Source: an uncultured Collinsella sp.
Lineage (GTDB): Bacteria; Actinomycetota; Coriobacteriia; Coriobacteriales; Coriobacteriaceae
DNA length: 40,521 nt
Reading direction: 5' to 3'
Assembly: GCA_959027945.1 (NCBI GenBank)
Contig: CAUFRO010000018.1
Span: 1 to 40,521 of the forward strand
Shown here: one piece after another, positions 15,682 through 23,439 of the stretch
Numbering within the stretch: the stretch's first letter is position 1
Layout: each line of letters begins with the position of its first letter
Program-made: the position numbers and the translations under genes
Notes under the pieces: model-generated
Databases searched by the model: none
Seen by the model: only the letters and a program-made list of their open reading frames with translations
Told to the model about the DNA's origin: nothing

Positions 15682-16221
15682 ATGGATTTTGAGAATTCCC
15701 AAACCAAGAAGAACCTCGAGACCGCTTTTGCCGGTGAGTCCCAGGCACACACCAAGTATCGCTACTATGCATCCAAGGCCAAAAAGGACGGCTACGTTCA
15801 GATCTCGAATATTTTTGCCGAGACGGCGGGCAACGAGTCCGAGCACGCCAAGCTGTGGTTTAAGTATCTGCACGACGGCGCCGTTCCGGGCACTCTGGAC
15901 AACCTGCGCGACGCCGCTGCGGGCGAGAACTACGAGTGGACCACGATGTACGACGAGTTCGCCAAGACCGCCGAGGAGGAGGGCTTTGTCGAGATCGCCG
16001 AGAAGTTCCGTGGCGTCGCCGCCGTCGAGAAGGCCCACGAGGAGCGCTACAACAAACTCGTCGAGCGCATCGAGTCGGGCGAGGTGTTTGAGCGTGAGGG
16101 CGTGAAGGTGTGGAAGTGCCTGAACTGCGGGCACCTGCACGTTGGTGCCGAGGCGCCTGAGGTGTGCCCGGTGTGTAACCACCCGAAGGCGTACTTTGAG
16201 GAGCAGGTGGTGAACTACTAG
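15682..16221 (+). CDS. rbr: Rubrerythrin
   Basis: A 179-residue non-heme iron peroxidase that detoxifies hydrogen peroxide in anaerobes. The N-terminal four-helix diiron domain shows Glu19 (A-G-E-S-Q-A-H-T-K-Y), E-x-x-H at 52-55 and E-x-x-H at 116-119. A C-terminal rubredoxin-like domain binds one iron via Cys146, Cys149, Cys162 and Cys165 (two C-x2-C pairs). GAAGGGA lies upstream of the ATG. An in-frame TTG at 15664 would add six residues not found in the family. It lies 114 bp after the glycosylase and is followed by a large hairpin element. Confidence 0.96.
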   Translation: MDFENSQTKKNLETAFAGESQAHTKYRYYASKAKKDGYVQISNIFAETAGNESEHAKLWFKYLHDGAVPGTLDNLRDAAAGENYEWTTMYDEFAKTAEEEGFVEIAEKFRGVAAVEKAHEERYNKLVERIESGEVFEREGVKVWKCLNCGHLHVGAEAPEVCPVCNHPKAYFEEQVVNY

Positions 16222-16233
16222 CGCTTGACCTGG

Positions 16234-16412
16234 CTGCGGAGCGCGGGGCGGGGAATACCTTTCCCTCTCGCTCACGGCTCCGCAGGGTCGCGCGAGGCAA
16301 AGGTATTCCCCGCCCCGCGCTCCGGCGTTGGGTCGTTGCGTGCTCGCTACTGAAAAGCTGATAAGAAGTTTGTGTGCCGCCCCTTTTGGGGCGGCACGTT
16401 TTTGTATGGGGG
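16234..16412 (+). ncRNA. Long-hairpin element, copy A
   Basis: Arms 16237-16262 and 16299-16324 are perfectly complementary over 26 bp. The 36-nt apical region continues the stem (CCTC/GAGG, CGC/GCG). A linker follows, including GCTACTGAAAA and CTGATAAGAAGTT, then an intrinsic terminator at 16374-16403 with GTGCCGCCCC pairing around TTTT and a T-run. The apical GCTCCGCAG (16277-16285) is also complementary to CTGCGGAGC at 16234-16242, so a competing fold is possible. It begins 12 nt after the rubrerythrin stop. It could be a structured 3' UTR, a small RNA or a palindromic mobile repeat; I cannot tell which. Confidence 0.55.
16374..16403 (+). terminator. Terminator of element A
   Basis: A 10-bp perfect stem GTGCCGCCCC/GGGGCGGCAC with a TTTT loop is followed by GTTTTT. 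It should end the rubrerythrin transcript. Confidence 0.9.
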
Positions 16413-16495
16413 GATGGTTGGGGCGGTGCCGTTCTTGGGTGGGGTACACTGGGTAGTGCTTTTGTTTGTTTGTTTCCTGTTGTGGGGTGTTATTT

Positions 16496-17128
16496 ATGGG
16501 TAAGAAGTCTCGGGCTCGGGTTGCTGCTGTGGGGACTCGTCTTGATCCTCATCGCGTGGTTGATGAGAGCGGTAAGGCTGCGCGTGCCGATAAGGAGAAG
16601 AAGGTTGGTGCGCATGCTCATCCTGAGTGGGCGCCGCACCTCAACTCCGCTAGTGAGGATTTGACTGCCAAGCTGTTTACTATGGTCGAGGTCATTTTGG
16701 GCGTGGTGCCTGTGGTGGTTATCGGCTTGTTCTTGGCTTCGAAGGATGCTGCGAGCGTTGATAAGCTTACCGAGGTCTTTTCTCAGGACCCCTCGATGGT
16801 GGTTACGTTTATCTCTGCGTGCTTGCAGCCGTTTGTGGCGTACATGTTGTACATGATTTATCGCAAATACTGCGAGGGCGACGCTGGTTTTGCCGCCGGC
16901 AACCTGATCGGTCTTTTGTGCTCCGAGATCCTACTGCTCAATATCCCAGGCGTCATCGGTATGGGCATCTTGCTGTGGCGTGTTTGGCGCAACGTCGCCC
17001 CGCACTTTGAGAGCTGGTTGTTTGAGCGTCGTGCAATGGGCGTGCTGGCAGACATCGCGGGCTCGCTCGTGATTCTAGCCTTGGCGTTTATGTGCGCCAC
17101 CGCCACCCGAGGTCTCGCGGGCATCTAA
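16496..17128 (+). CDS. Hypothetical four-helix membrane protein
   Basis: A 210-residue protein I do not recognise. A basic N-terminal 50 residues rich in Lys/Arg/His is followed by hydrophobic segments at about 62-82, 101-122, 133-163 (long, possibly two) and 183-203. The 120s loop (Y-R-K-Y-C-E-G-D) and the E-R-R-A loop are charged. It lacks a signal peptide and known catalytic motifs. A GGGG-rich site precedes the ATG at 16496; an upstream in-frame ATG at 16466 would add ten residues and has no ribosome site. The gene is bracketed by two direct copies of the long-hairpin element, so it may be a cassette or an insertion between duplicated elements. Confidence 0.7.
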   Translation: MGKKSRARVAAVGTRLDPHRVVDESGKAARADKEKKVGAHAHPEWAPHLNSASEDLTAKLFTMVEVILGVVPVVVIGLFLASKDAASVDKLTEVFSQDPSMVVTFISACLQPFVAYMLYMIYRKYCEGDAGFAAGNLIGLLCSEILLLNIPGVIGMGILLWRVWRNVAPHFESWLFERRAMGVLADIAGSLVILALAFMCATATRGLAGI

Positions 17129-17143
17129 AGCTGCCTCCACCGA

Positions 17144-17322
17144 CTGCGGAGCACAGGGTAGGGAAACACCTTTCCCTCTCGCTCACGGCTGCGCAGGTCG
17201 CGCGAGGTAAAGGTGTTTCCCTACCCTGTGCTCCGGCTTCGGGTCGTCGCGTGCTTGCTACTGAAAAACTGATAAGAAGTTAGCGTGCCGCCCCTTTTGG
17301 GGCGGCACGTTTTTGTATGGGG
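17144..17322 (+). ncRNA. Long-hairpin element, copy B
   Basis: Arms 17147-17173 and 17209-17235 are perfectly complementary over 27 bp. Compared with copy A, the stem differs at several positions and carries one inserted base, and each change is matched on the other arm. The apical loop (about 17174-17208), the linker and the terminator (17285-17314) are nearly identical to copy A. The element begins 15 nt after the stop of the membrane-protein gene, in the same orientation as A. The paired substitutions argue that the fold itself is maintained. Confidence 0.55.
17285..17314 (+). terminator. Terminator of element B
   Basis: The same 10-bp GTGCCGCCCC/GGGGCGGCAC stem and T-run as in copy A. 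The remaining 17323-17567 holds no recognisable gene. Confidence 0.9.
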
Positions 17323-17567
17323 TCCCTGTCTTCACAATTTCCGTCAAGCTTTTGGTTAGATTTTGGTCAGTTGGCGTAAGGGTGGAAGGCCAAAAGATTG
17401 CTGGCGAAAAAAGCTCAGAGAAAGTGCTGGTAGGGGAGTTGTTGAGCTTTTCGACAGCTTTTGAGCAAAAGAAACTTTGTGGCTATTGCCGGCGATTGCG
17501 TTGTCGCGGTCATGGCGGTGCGGGATGCTGGTCGTAAGCGTCGAACGCTCCGATTTTGGAGGCCAAC

Positions 17568-18002
17568 ATGGACCTGTTTCTTGAGACCCCACAGCAACAA
17601 GCCGAGCGCATGCTGCGGCAGCAGCGGCGGCTTATAGAGATGCAAATGCAAGGGGTTGCCAACCAGGCGCCCGTGCAAAACGTCGTGCCCGCTGCTGTAC
17701 CTGCAGCCGTGCCCGGGTGCGAATCGGCACCAGAGGCCTATTCCGTACAGCAAGATTCATATGCGCAGGAGCTCGCGTTCGACAAGCGTCGTGCGCGTCG
17801 TCGCCGCGTGGGCCAGCGCCTGCGCACATTGGCGATGATCGTGCTCATTCCGCTAGGACTTGCGGCAATCTTCTTGGCCTCATATGCCCTCACGTGCATT
17901 CTCAACGGTGCCTCGCCCAATGAGGTGCTCCAGCATCTAGCGGCCCTGGGCCAGCGCCTAGGCGATGTCGCAACAACCATCCGCGCCGGCTGGGAGAGTT
18001 AG
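17568..18002 (+). CDS. Small single-pass membrane protein, unknown
   Basis: A 144-residue protein with no recognised family. The N-terminal 30 residues form a Gln/Arg-rich amphipathic, possibly coiled-coil stretch. A Pro/Ala/Val-rich linker (30-60) and an Arg cluster (R-R-A-R-R-R-R, 74-80) come before one hydrophobic helix at about 87-112. The C-terminal 30 residues look amphipathic. Positive-inside reasoning puts the N-terminus in the cytoplasm. GGAGG lies just before the ATG at 17568, and the in-frame TTG at 17556 overlaps that site. It is followed by the AT-richer two-gene island. Confidence 0.65.
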   Translation: MDLFLETPQQQAERMLRQQRRLIEMQMQGVANQAPVQNVVPAAVPAAVPGCESAPEAYSVQQDSYAQELAFDKRRARRRRVGQRLRTLAMIVLIPLGLAAIFLASYALTCILNGASPNEVLQHLAALGQRLGDVATTIRAGWES

Positions 18003-18089
18003 CGTTTGTCACATTAGGACTTCCAGGGTGTACGAATTATCGCCACGAGCAGAATTCTTGCATCCTGTGGGTCCTGTCGTGCGACTGAA

Positions 18090-18116
18090 TAGTATTATTG
18101 AAGATAAATAATAATA
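18090..18116 (+). promoter_or_regulatory. AT-rich inverted repeat upstream of nucleotidyltransferase
   Basis: TATTATT (18093-18099) and AATAATA (18107-18113) form an inverted repeat 10 bp upstream of the gene start, in a markedly AT-rich patch. It is a candidate operator for the helix-turn-helix protein of the same operon, inferred from position and symmetry. Confidence 0.4.
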
Positions 18117-18125
18117 GGATTTGCT

Positions 18126-18656
18126 ATGTATAAGCAGGATTTAGAGCAGACTCTTTTGGGCATTGACGAAGAGGCGGAGCTGGAAATAGGTCCAAGAGAC
18201 GACAGGCCGAACGTTGTATTGGTGGGAGGAAGCGCCTTCATGCTAAACGATGTGACGAATCGTTCGGTTACACATGACATTGATGTGTTTGAGGCAGATA
18301 GGTGCCTCCGCGAGATCATAGCTCGATACCCCGAGGTGAATGGTATGGCGGTGGCATATTGTAATCAGATGCCGTTCAATTACGAAGATCGTTTGATTCC
18401 CTTGGATATTGGGGCGCGCTTTATCAGGTACTTTACGCCATCCTTGGAGGACCTGGCGGTAATGAAGCTCTATGCCTGTCGTCCGAACGACATCATCGAT
18501 CTTCATAGCCAGGCATTCGTCGACCGACTTGATTGGGGACTGCTCGAACGGCTTATATTCGACGAGGGAGAGGCGCTGGCGTCGTCGCCTTCGGAGCGGA
18601 GTTATCAAGAGATGGTCTGTGCATACAGGCAATACAAAAAGGAGGTGCTCGGTTGA
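18126..18656 (+). CDS. Nucleotidyltransferase-fold protein (DUF6036-like)
   Basis: A 176-residue protein. V-V-L-V-G-G-S-A-F-M (30-39) followed by R-S-V-T-H-D-I-D-V-F (46-55) is the G-G-S-x...T-x-D-I-D signature of minimal nucleotidyltransferases, with Asp51 and Asp53 as the probable metal-binding acids. The later S-L-E-D-L-A-V-M-K-L-Y segment is also typical of the DUF6036/AbiEii-like group, several of which are toxins that modify tRNA or proteins. AGGA lies 7 bp before the ATG. It overlaps the next gene by 4 bp. Codons and base composition are AT-richer than the neighbours, suggesting transfer. The toxin role is inferred, not shown. Confidence 0.72.
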   Translation: MYKQDLEQTLLGIDEEAELEIGPRDDRPNVVLVGGSAFMLNDVTNRSVTHDIDVFEADRCLREIIARYPEVNGMAVAYCNQMPFNYEDRLIPLDIGARFIRYFTPSLEDLAVMKLYACRPNDIIDLHSQAFVDRLDWGLLERLIFDEGEALASSPSERSYQEMVCAYRQYKKEVLG

Positions 18657-19216
18657 ATCTGACCTTTGAGGGATTCTTAAAAGGCTATTGCCGAGAGCTA
18701 TCCGGACAGCGGTCGCTGAGTTTTAGAAAATTGGTTGAGCAGGCGACGACGGATGCGCCGCGCGTGGCGGAGCCTCTGTTTTTGCTCGCTTTGGCGCAAG
18801 GAAAAGCCGAATACGTTCTGGGTTTATCCGAGGGCTCGTGGATGGAACGGGATTACCGAGACGTTTTATCCTTGTACGGTCAAGCGGGTAGCATGGCGTC
18901 TCTATGCGCCAAAAGTGAGCTCCCAAATCGTTATGCCAACGTTTGGCGTGCGTATAGAGCGGTGAAGGAAAAGCCGGCGGCCGATAGAAGGGTGAACGCC
19001 CTGATGAGAAAGAAAACGCTGGAAGCATTGGAGGAATCGGGTGTAACGCGCTATGGCCTCTGCCGTGCTCTGCGCCTGAATAAAGGAAACGTATACGCAT
19101 ACTTGGCCGGCGATGACTCAAAGGTGAGCAGGAAAACGGCGCGCCGCATTATGGAATATGCGGAGGAGAGGGGCACCCAAGAAGGGGCCGGGCGCCCGGT
19201 GTGTGTGGCGGGGTAA
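18653..19216 (+). CDS. Helix-turn-helix partner of the nucleotidyltransferase
   Basis: A 187-residue protein starting at TTG 18653, which overlaps the TGA of the previous gene (TTGA) and has AAGGAGG 9 bp upstream, a clear coupled start. The first 110 residues are helical and unrecognised. Residues 120-170 (L-E-E-S-G-V-T-R-Y-G-L-C-R-A-L-R-L-N-K-G-N-V-Y-A-Y-L) form a lambda-repressor-like helix-turn-helix followed by a basic helix. This looks like a regulator or antitoxin encoded second in the operon. The last 15 residues are GC-rich, with a CCGGGCGCCCGG palindrome at 19188-19199, possibly marking the edge of the acquired segment. Confidence 0.68.
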   Translation: MNLTFEGFLKGYCRELSGQRSLSFRKLVEQATTDAPRVAEPLFLLALAQGKAEYVLGLSEGSWMERDYRDVLSLYGQAGSMASLCAKSELPNRYANVWRAYRAVKEKPAADRRVNALMRKKTLEALEESGVTRYGLCRALRLNKGNVYAYLAGDDSKVSRKTARRIMEYAEERGTQEGAGRPVCVAG

Positions 19217-19267
19217 GATTGATCGCGGTTTTGATTGGTGCTCGATTGGGTTTGTTGGGCGGAGATT

Positions 19268-20623
19268 ATGTCTGCTATTGATATTGTGCTTGTTGCGATC
19301 GCCTTGGTGGCGGTGGGGGTTGCTGCGGCTTGCGCCCTTCAGCTCAAGAGCCTGCGTGCCGAGTTGCGGGAGCGTGGCGACGGTGGCGCGGAAACGCTGG
19401 CAGCACTCGAGCAGGCCAACAACGCGCTCGATGCCCTGAACGTCGCGCTGGCCGAAACCCGCCGCACGGCCAATGCCATCGCGCAGCAGCAGACGACCGA
19501 TGCGGCCGTGGAGCAGCAACGTTACCTGACCATCGCACGCGAGTTCTCGCAAGCTGGTGACCGGATGGATGACCTGCGCCGCGAGACGGCCCAACAGCTC
19601 GGCGCCAATCGCGAGGGCATCGAGCATCGCCTGGACAAGGTGCGCGAGACGGTCGATGCTCAGCTGGGCGCCATCCGCAAAGACAACAACGTGCAGCTCG
19701 ATCAGATGCGCGCGACGGTGGACGAGAAGCTCTCCCGCACGCTCAACGACCGACTGTCGGCATCGTTTAAGCAGGTGAGCGACCAGCTCGAGGCCGTGTA
19801 TAAGGGCCTGGGCGATATGCAATCTATCGCCACCGGCGTAGGCGACCTCAAGCGTGTGCTGGGCAATGTAAAAGCGCGCGGCATTTTGGGCGAGGTGCAG
19901 CTGGGTGCAATTCTGGCGGACATCCTTACACCCGACCAGTATCTGGAAAACGTCGCCACCAAGCCCGGTGCCTCGGAGCGCGTTGAGTTTGCCGTCAAGC
20001 TGCCGGTAGACGAGGGCGATCCCGTGCTGCTGCCGATCGATTCCAAATTCCCGGGCGACGCGTACGAGCATCTGATCGACGCCCAGGAGTCGGGCGATGC
20101 GGAGGCCGTTGCCGCAGCGCGCAAGACGCTCGATATGATGGTGAAACGCGAGGCAAAGGACATCTGCGAAAAGTACCTGAGTGTGCCGGCAACGACCAAC
20201 TTTGGCATCATGTTCGTGCCGTTTGAAGGACTGTACGCCGAGGTCGTCAGCCGCCCCGGGCTTATCGAGACCCTGGGCCGCGACTATCACGTCAACGTAG
20301 CCGGTCCCAGCACCATGGCGGCCATCCTCAACAGTCTGCAGATGAGCTATCAGACGTTTAAGTTGCAAAAACGTACCGACGACGTGCTGCGCGTGCTCTC
20401 CGCCGTCAAGGCCGAGCTGCCGCGCTATCAAAAGGCGCTGCGCCGCGCCCAGCAGCAGATCGAGACCGCGGGCAAAACGGTCGAGGGCATCATCACCACG
20501 CGCACCAACGTCATGGAGCGCAAGCTCAAGGACATTGACGTGCTGGAAGATGCCGAGGAGGCCGACGAGATTTTGGGGCTTACGTCCGTGGAGCTGCTCG
20601 CAGACCAGAAAGACGAGGACTAA
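19268..20623 (+). CDS. rmuC: DNA recombination protein RmuC
   Basis: A 451-residue RmuC-family protein. There is one N-terminal membrane anchor (about 4-25), then a long coiled coil to about residue 190 rich in Ala/Glu/Arg. The conserved nuclease-like core follows, with G-V-G-D-L-K-R-V-L-G-N-V-K-x-R-G-x-x-G-E and L-P-I-D-S-K-F-P. RmuC limits inversions at short repeats in E. coli and belongs to the PD-(D/E)xK-like group; Asp/Lys of D-S-K are the likely active-site residues. The ATG at 19268 has GGAG close upstream and is the start that gives the membrane anchor directly at the N-terminus. The window is unusually rich in inverted repeats, the kind of substrate RmuC is linked to. Confidence 0.93.
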   Translation: MSAIDIVLVAIALVAVGVAAACALQLKSLRAELRERGDGGAETLAALEQANNALDALNVALAETRRTANAIAQQQTTDAAVEQQRYLTIAREFSQAGDRMDDLRRETAQQLGANREGIEHRLDKVRETVDAQLGAIRKDNNVQLDQMRATVDEKLSRTLNDRLSASFKQVSDQLEAVYKGLGDMQSIATGVGDLKRVLGNVKARGILGEVQLGAILADILTPDQYLENVATKPGASERVEFAVKLPVDEGDPVLLPIDSKFPGDAYEHLIDAQESGDAEAVAAARKTLDMMVKREAKDICEKYLSVPATTNFGIMFVPFEGLYAEVVSRPGLIETLGRDYHVNVAGPSTMAAILNSLQMSYQTFKLQKRTDDVLRVLSAVKAELPRYQKALRRAQQQIETAGKTVEGIITTRTNVMERKLKDIDVLEDAEEADEILGLTSVELLADQKDED

Positions 20624-20635
20624 TTGCAACAAGAC

Positions 20636-20675
20636 GGTGGGGCGCCGGCGTAAACGCGGGTGCCCCGCTGCTTTT
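20636..20675 (+). terminator. Terminator after rmuC
   Basis: GGGGCGCC..GGCG pairs with CGC..GGTGCCCC around a TAAA loop and is followed by GCTGCTTTT. The stem is good but the T-run is short. Confidence 0.55.
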
Positions 20676-20750
20676 CGCATCGCGCTTGCCTGAAGTGCGC
20701 TTTAGTGTGCAACAATGGCGTTTCGCCCTATCAGACGCGAAAGGAAGCCC

Positions 20751-22553
20751 ATGTCCCAGAGAAGCACCAGCCCGCTCAGCCGCTCCACCGTGCGTCGCAC
20801 GCTGCAGCGTTTTTGGGACGTCACGCGCACGCAGCCGCTGATTGTCTTTCTCTCGGTGCTCTCGTCGGCGGGCTACATCTTTTTGCTGACGTTTGCCAAT
20901 ACCTATGTGATGGCCCTTATTGTCGACCGCGTTCAAGCCGCTCCCGTGGTGGGCGACCAGGTGTTTGAGGTCTTCGGCCCCTATATCCTGGCGCTCGTAC
21001 TCGTTAACCTGGTGGGTCAGATCCTCTCCAAACTGCAAGACTACACCGTCTATAAGCTTGAGATTGCGGGCAACTATCACCTGGCGCGTCTATGCTTCGA
21101 CACGCTCTCCAACCAATCCATGACATTCCATACTAGCCGTTTTGGCGGTTCGCTCGTGAGCCAGACGAGTCGTTTTATGAGCGGCTACACGGGCCTGGTG
21201 GACGTAACGGTGTATTCGCTCATTCCCACCATCACCTCGGTTATCTGCACGGTGGCGGCGCTCGCCCCGGTGGTGCCCACGTTTACCGTGATCCTGGTGG
21301 GCATCATGGTCGTCTACATCACGTTTGTCTGGCTTATGTACAAGCGCATCATGCCGCTTTCGGCCGCCACGTCCGCCGCGCAGAACAAGCTCTCGGGCGT
21401 GCTGTCCGACGCGGTCACCAACATCCTGGCCGTCAAGACCTGCGGGCGCGAGGACTTTGAGCGCGACCTGTTCGATGCCGCCGACCGCGCCGCGCGCGAT
21501 GCCGAGACCGTCTCGATGCACGCCATGATGCAGCGCAACTTTACGACCTCGGGCCTTATCGTCGTCACCATGGCGGTGGTGAGCGTGTTCGTGGCGGGCG
21601 GCAACGCGTGGTTTGGCATCTCGGCCGGCTCGCTCGTCATGATCTTTACCTACACGTACAACCTCACCATGCGGCTCAACTACGTGAGCTCCATGATGCA
21701 GCGCATCAATCGCGCGCTGGGCGATGCCGCCGAGATGACGCGCGTGCTGGACGAGCCGCGCCTGGTGGCAGACGACCCGAATGCCCCCGAGCTTAAGGTG
21801 GGCGAGGGCGCAATCGATTTTGAGCATTTGAGCTTTGCATACCGTGATGCCGCTGCGGGCGAGAGCGTGTTTGACGACTTGACGCTCCATGTGGCGGCGG
21901 GCCAGCGTGTGGGCCTGGTGGGCAAATCGGGCTCGGGCAAGACGACGCTCACCAAGCTGTTGCTGCGCCTGGACGACGTGCAGGGCGGCCGCGTGCTCGT
22001 GGACGGCCAGGACGTTTCGCGCTGCACGCAGCAGAGCCTGCGCCGCCAGGTGGCCTACGTGCCGCAGGAGGCGCTGCTCTTCCATCGCTCCATTCGCGAG
22101 AATATCGCCTATGGCCGCCCCGATGCCACCGACGAGCAGATCCGCGAGGCCGCGCGCCTGGCCAATGCGCTTGAGTTTATCGACCGCCTGCCCAGCGGCT
22201 TCGACACCATGGTGGGCGAGCGCGGCATTAAGCTTTCGGGCGGACAGCGCCAGCGCGTGGCCATTGCGCGTGCCATCCTCACCGACGCGCCGATCCTGGT
22301 GCTCGACGAGGCGACGTCTGCCCTGGACAGCGAGTCCGAGGCGCTGGTGCAGGAAGCGCTCGAGAACCTGATGTGCGGGCGCACTTCCATTGTGGTGGCA
22401 CATCGCCTGTCCACCGTGGCGGCGCTCGACCGCATCGTGGTGCTGGCCGATGGCGAGATCGTCGAGGACGGCACGCATGCGCAGCTCGTCGAGGCGGGTG
22501 GTGAGTACGCGAGCCTGTGGAGCCGTCAGACCGGCGCATTCTTGGAGGCGTAA
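20751..22553 (+). CDS. ABC exporter, fused permease and ATPase
   Basis: A 600-residue half-transporter. About six membrane helices occupy residues 30-320 and an ABC ATPase domain the rest. Walker A G-K-S-G-S-G-K-T-T lies near 390, the signature L-S-G-G-Q-R-Q-R near 493 and Walker B I-L-V-L-D-E-A-T-S-A-L-D near 514, with an H-R-L-S-T switch after it. It works as a dimer and exports lipids, peptides or drugs (MsbA/LmrA-like). GAAAGGA precedes ATG 20751; the in-frame ATG at 20715 lacks a good site. It stands alone here, so homodimerisation is likely. The substrate is unknown. Confidence 0.9.
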   Translation: MSQRSTSPLSRSTVRRTLQRFWDVTRTQPLIVFLSVLSSAGYIFLLTFANTYVMALIVDRVQAAPVVGDQVFEVFGPYILALVLVNLVGQILSKLQDYTVYKLEIAGNYHLARLCFDTLSNQSMTFHTSRFGGSLVSQTSRFMSGYTGLVDVTVYSLIPTITSVICTVAALAPVVPTFTVILVGIMVVYITFVWLMYKRIMPLSAATSAAQNKLSGVLSDAVTNILAVKTCGREDFERDLFDAADRAARDAETVSMHAMMQRNFTTSGLIVVTMAVVSVFVAGGNAWFGISAGSLVMIFTYTYNLTMRLNYVSSMMQRINRALGDAAEMTRVLDEPRLVADDPNAPELKVGEGAIDFEHLSFAYRDAAAGESVFDDLTLHVAAGQRVGLVGKSGSGKTTLTKLLLRLDDVQGGRVLVDGQDVSRCTQQSLRRQVAYVPQEALLFHRSIRENIAYGRPDATDEQIREAARLANALEFIDRLPSGFDTMVGERGIKLSGGQRQRVAIARAILTDAPILVLDEATSALDSESEALVQEALENLMCGRTSIVVAHRLSTVAALDRIVVLADGEIVEDGTHAQLVEAGGEYASLWSRQTGAFLEA

Positions 22554-22616
22554 GCGTCTCGGACGTGGGACAATTGTGCCCATTAGTTTATTGTGCCGTT
22601 GAGCCGAGGAGTCGTT

Positions 22617-23282
22617 ATGCCACGCGAGACCAATGCCGCCAAGCGCGAGCGCGCCGTTGAGGTGTGCGAGCGTCTCAACCGTCGCTATGGCCCGGTCGAG
22701 TGCTTTTTGGACCACGAGAATCCCTTCCGCCTGCTGATCGCGGTGCTGCTCTCGGCGCAAACGACCGATGCGCAGGTCAACAAGGTGACGCCGCGGCTGT
22801 TTGCCCAGTGGCCTACGCCCGAGGCCATGGCCGGGGCGAGCGTGGCTGACGTGGCAGACACTATCAAGTCACTCGGCTTCTACAAGAGCAAAGCCAAGCA
22901 TGCCGTCGAGGCCGCGCAGATGATCGTCGCCGACTATGGCGGCGAGGTGCCGGCCGACATGAAGGAACTCGTGAAGCTGCCGGGCGTGGGACGCAAGACG
23001 GCGAACATCGTGCTCAACGTGGGGTATGGCATCGTGGAGGGCATTGCGGTGGACACGCACGTCAACCGCATTGCGCATCGCCTGATGTTGAGTCCCAAGA
23101 CACATGCCAAGGAGCCGCTCAAGACCGAGCAGGATCTGCTCAAGATTTTGCCGCACGAGTATTGGGAGTCGGTCAACCACCAGTGGATCACCTTTGGTCG
23201 CGAGATCTGCGATGCCCGCAAACCCAAGTGTGACGAGTGTCCGCTGGCCGACCTGTGCCCCAGCGTGCGCGTAGCGGGGTAG
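22617..23282 (+). CDS. nth: Endonuclease III
   Basis: A 221-residue bifunctional glycosylase/AP lyase that removes oxidised pyrimidines. The helix-hairpin-helix L-P-G-V-G-R-K-T-A has the catalytic Lys127, and Asp146 lies in A-V-D-T-H-V. The [4Fe-4S] cluster ligands Cys198, Cys205, Cys208 and Cys214 have the canonical C-x6-C-x2-C-x5-C spacing. GAGGAG precedes the ATG. It contrasts with the MutY-like protein at 14662, which lacks both the Asp and the cluster. Transcription-repair coupling factor follows. Confidence 0.97.
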   Translation: MPRETNAAKRERAVEVCERLNRRYGPVECFLDHENPFRLLIAVLLSAQTTDAQVNKVTPRLFAQWPTPEAMAGASVADVADTIKSLGFYKSKAKHAVEAAQMIVADYGGEVPADMKELVKLPGVGRKTANIVLNVGYGIVEGIAVDTHVNRIAHRLMLSPKTHAKEPLKTEQDLLKILPHEYWESVNHQWITFGREICDARKPKCDECPLADLCPSVRVAG

Positions 23283-23386
23283 GGCGGAACGCATCTTCGT
23301 CTGGCGTTTTTTGCGGGGCTGGGTTTGCCCTTGAGCCGGAGTCCTCTCCATGCGCTACCATGACAGACAATGTATTTGACGTACGA

Positions 23387-23414
23387 CCCGCCGAGCTTGC
23401 CTCGGCGGGCTTTT
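23387..23414 (+). terminator. Terminator between nth and mfd
   Basis: A perfect 9-bp stem CCCGCCGAG (23387-23395)/CTCGGCGGG (23401-23409) with loop CTTGC is followed by CTTTT. It ends only 26 bp before the mfd start. Confidence 0.8.
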
Positions 23415-23439
23415 GGCGTTGCAATGCCGGAGGAACAGC

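Noticed and set aside
16234..17322. Composite transposon bounded by two direct repeats
   Set aside because: No transposase lies between the copies, no target duplication is visible, and the repeats end in a functional-looking terminator, so I describe them as structured elements instead.
17313..17537. Possible 74-residue gene after element B
   Set aside because: It starts inside the terminator T-run, lacks a ribosome site and has an implausible composition.
19118..20680. 520-codon antisense frame opposite rmuC
   Set aside because: RmuC is unmistakable on the plus strand; the antisense product is His/Arg/Leu-rich and resembles no family.
21090..22760. 556-codon antisense frame opposite the ABC exporter
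   Set aside because: The plus strand has all ABC ATPase motifs; the antisense frame is a high-GC artefact.
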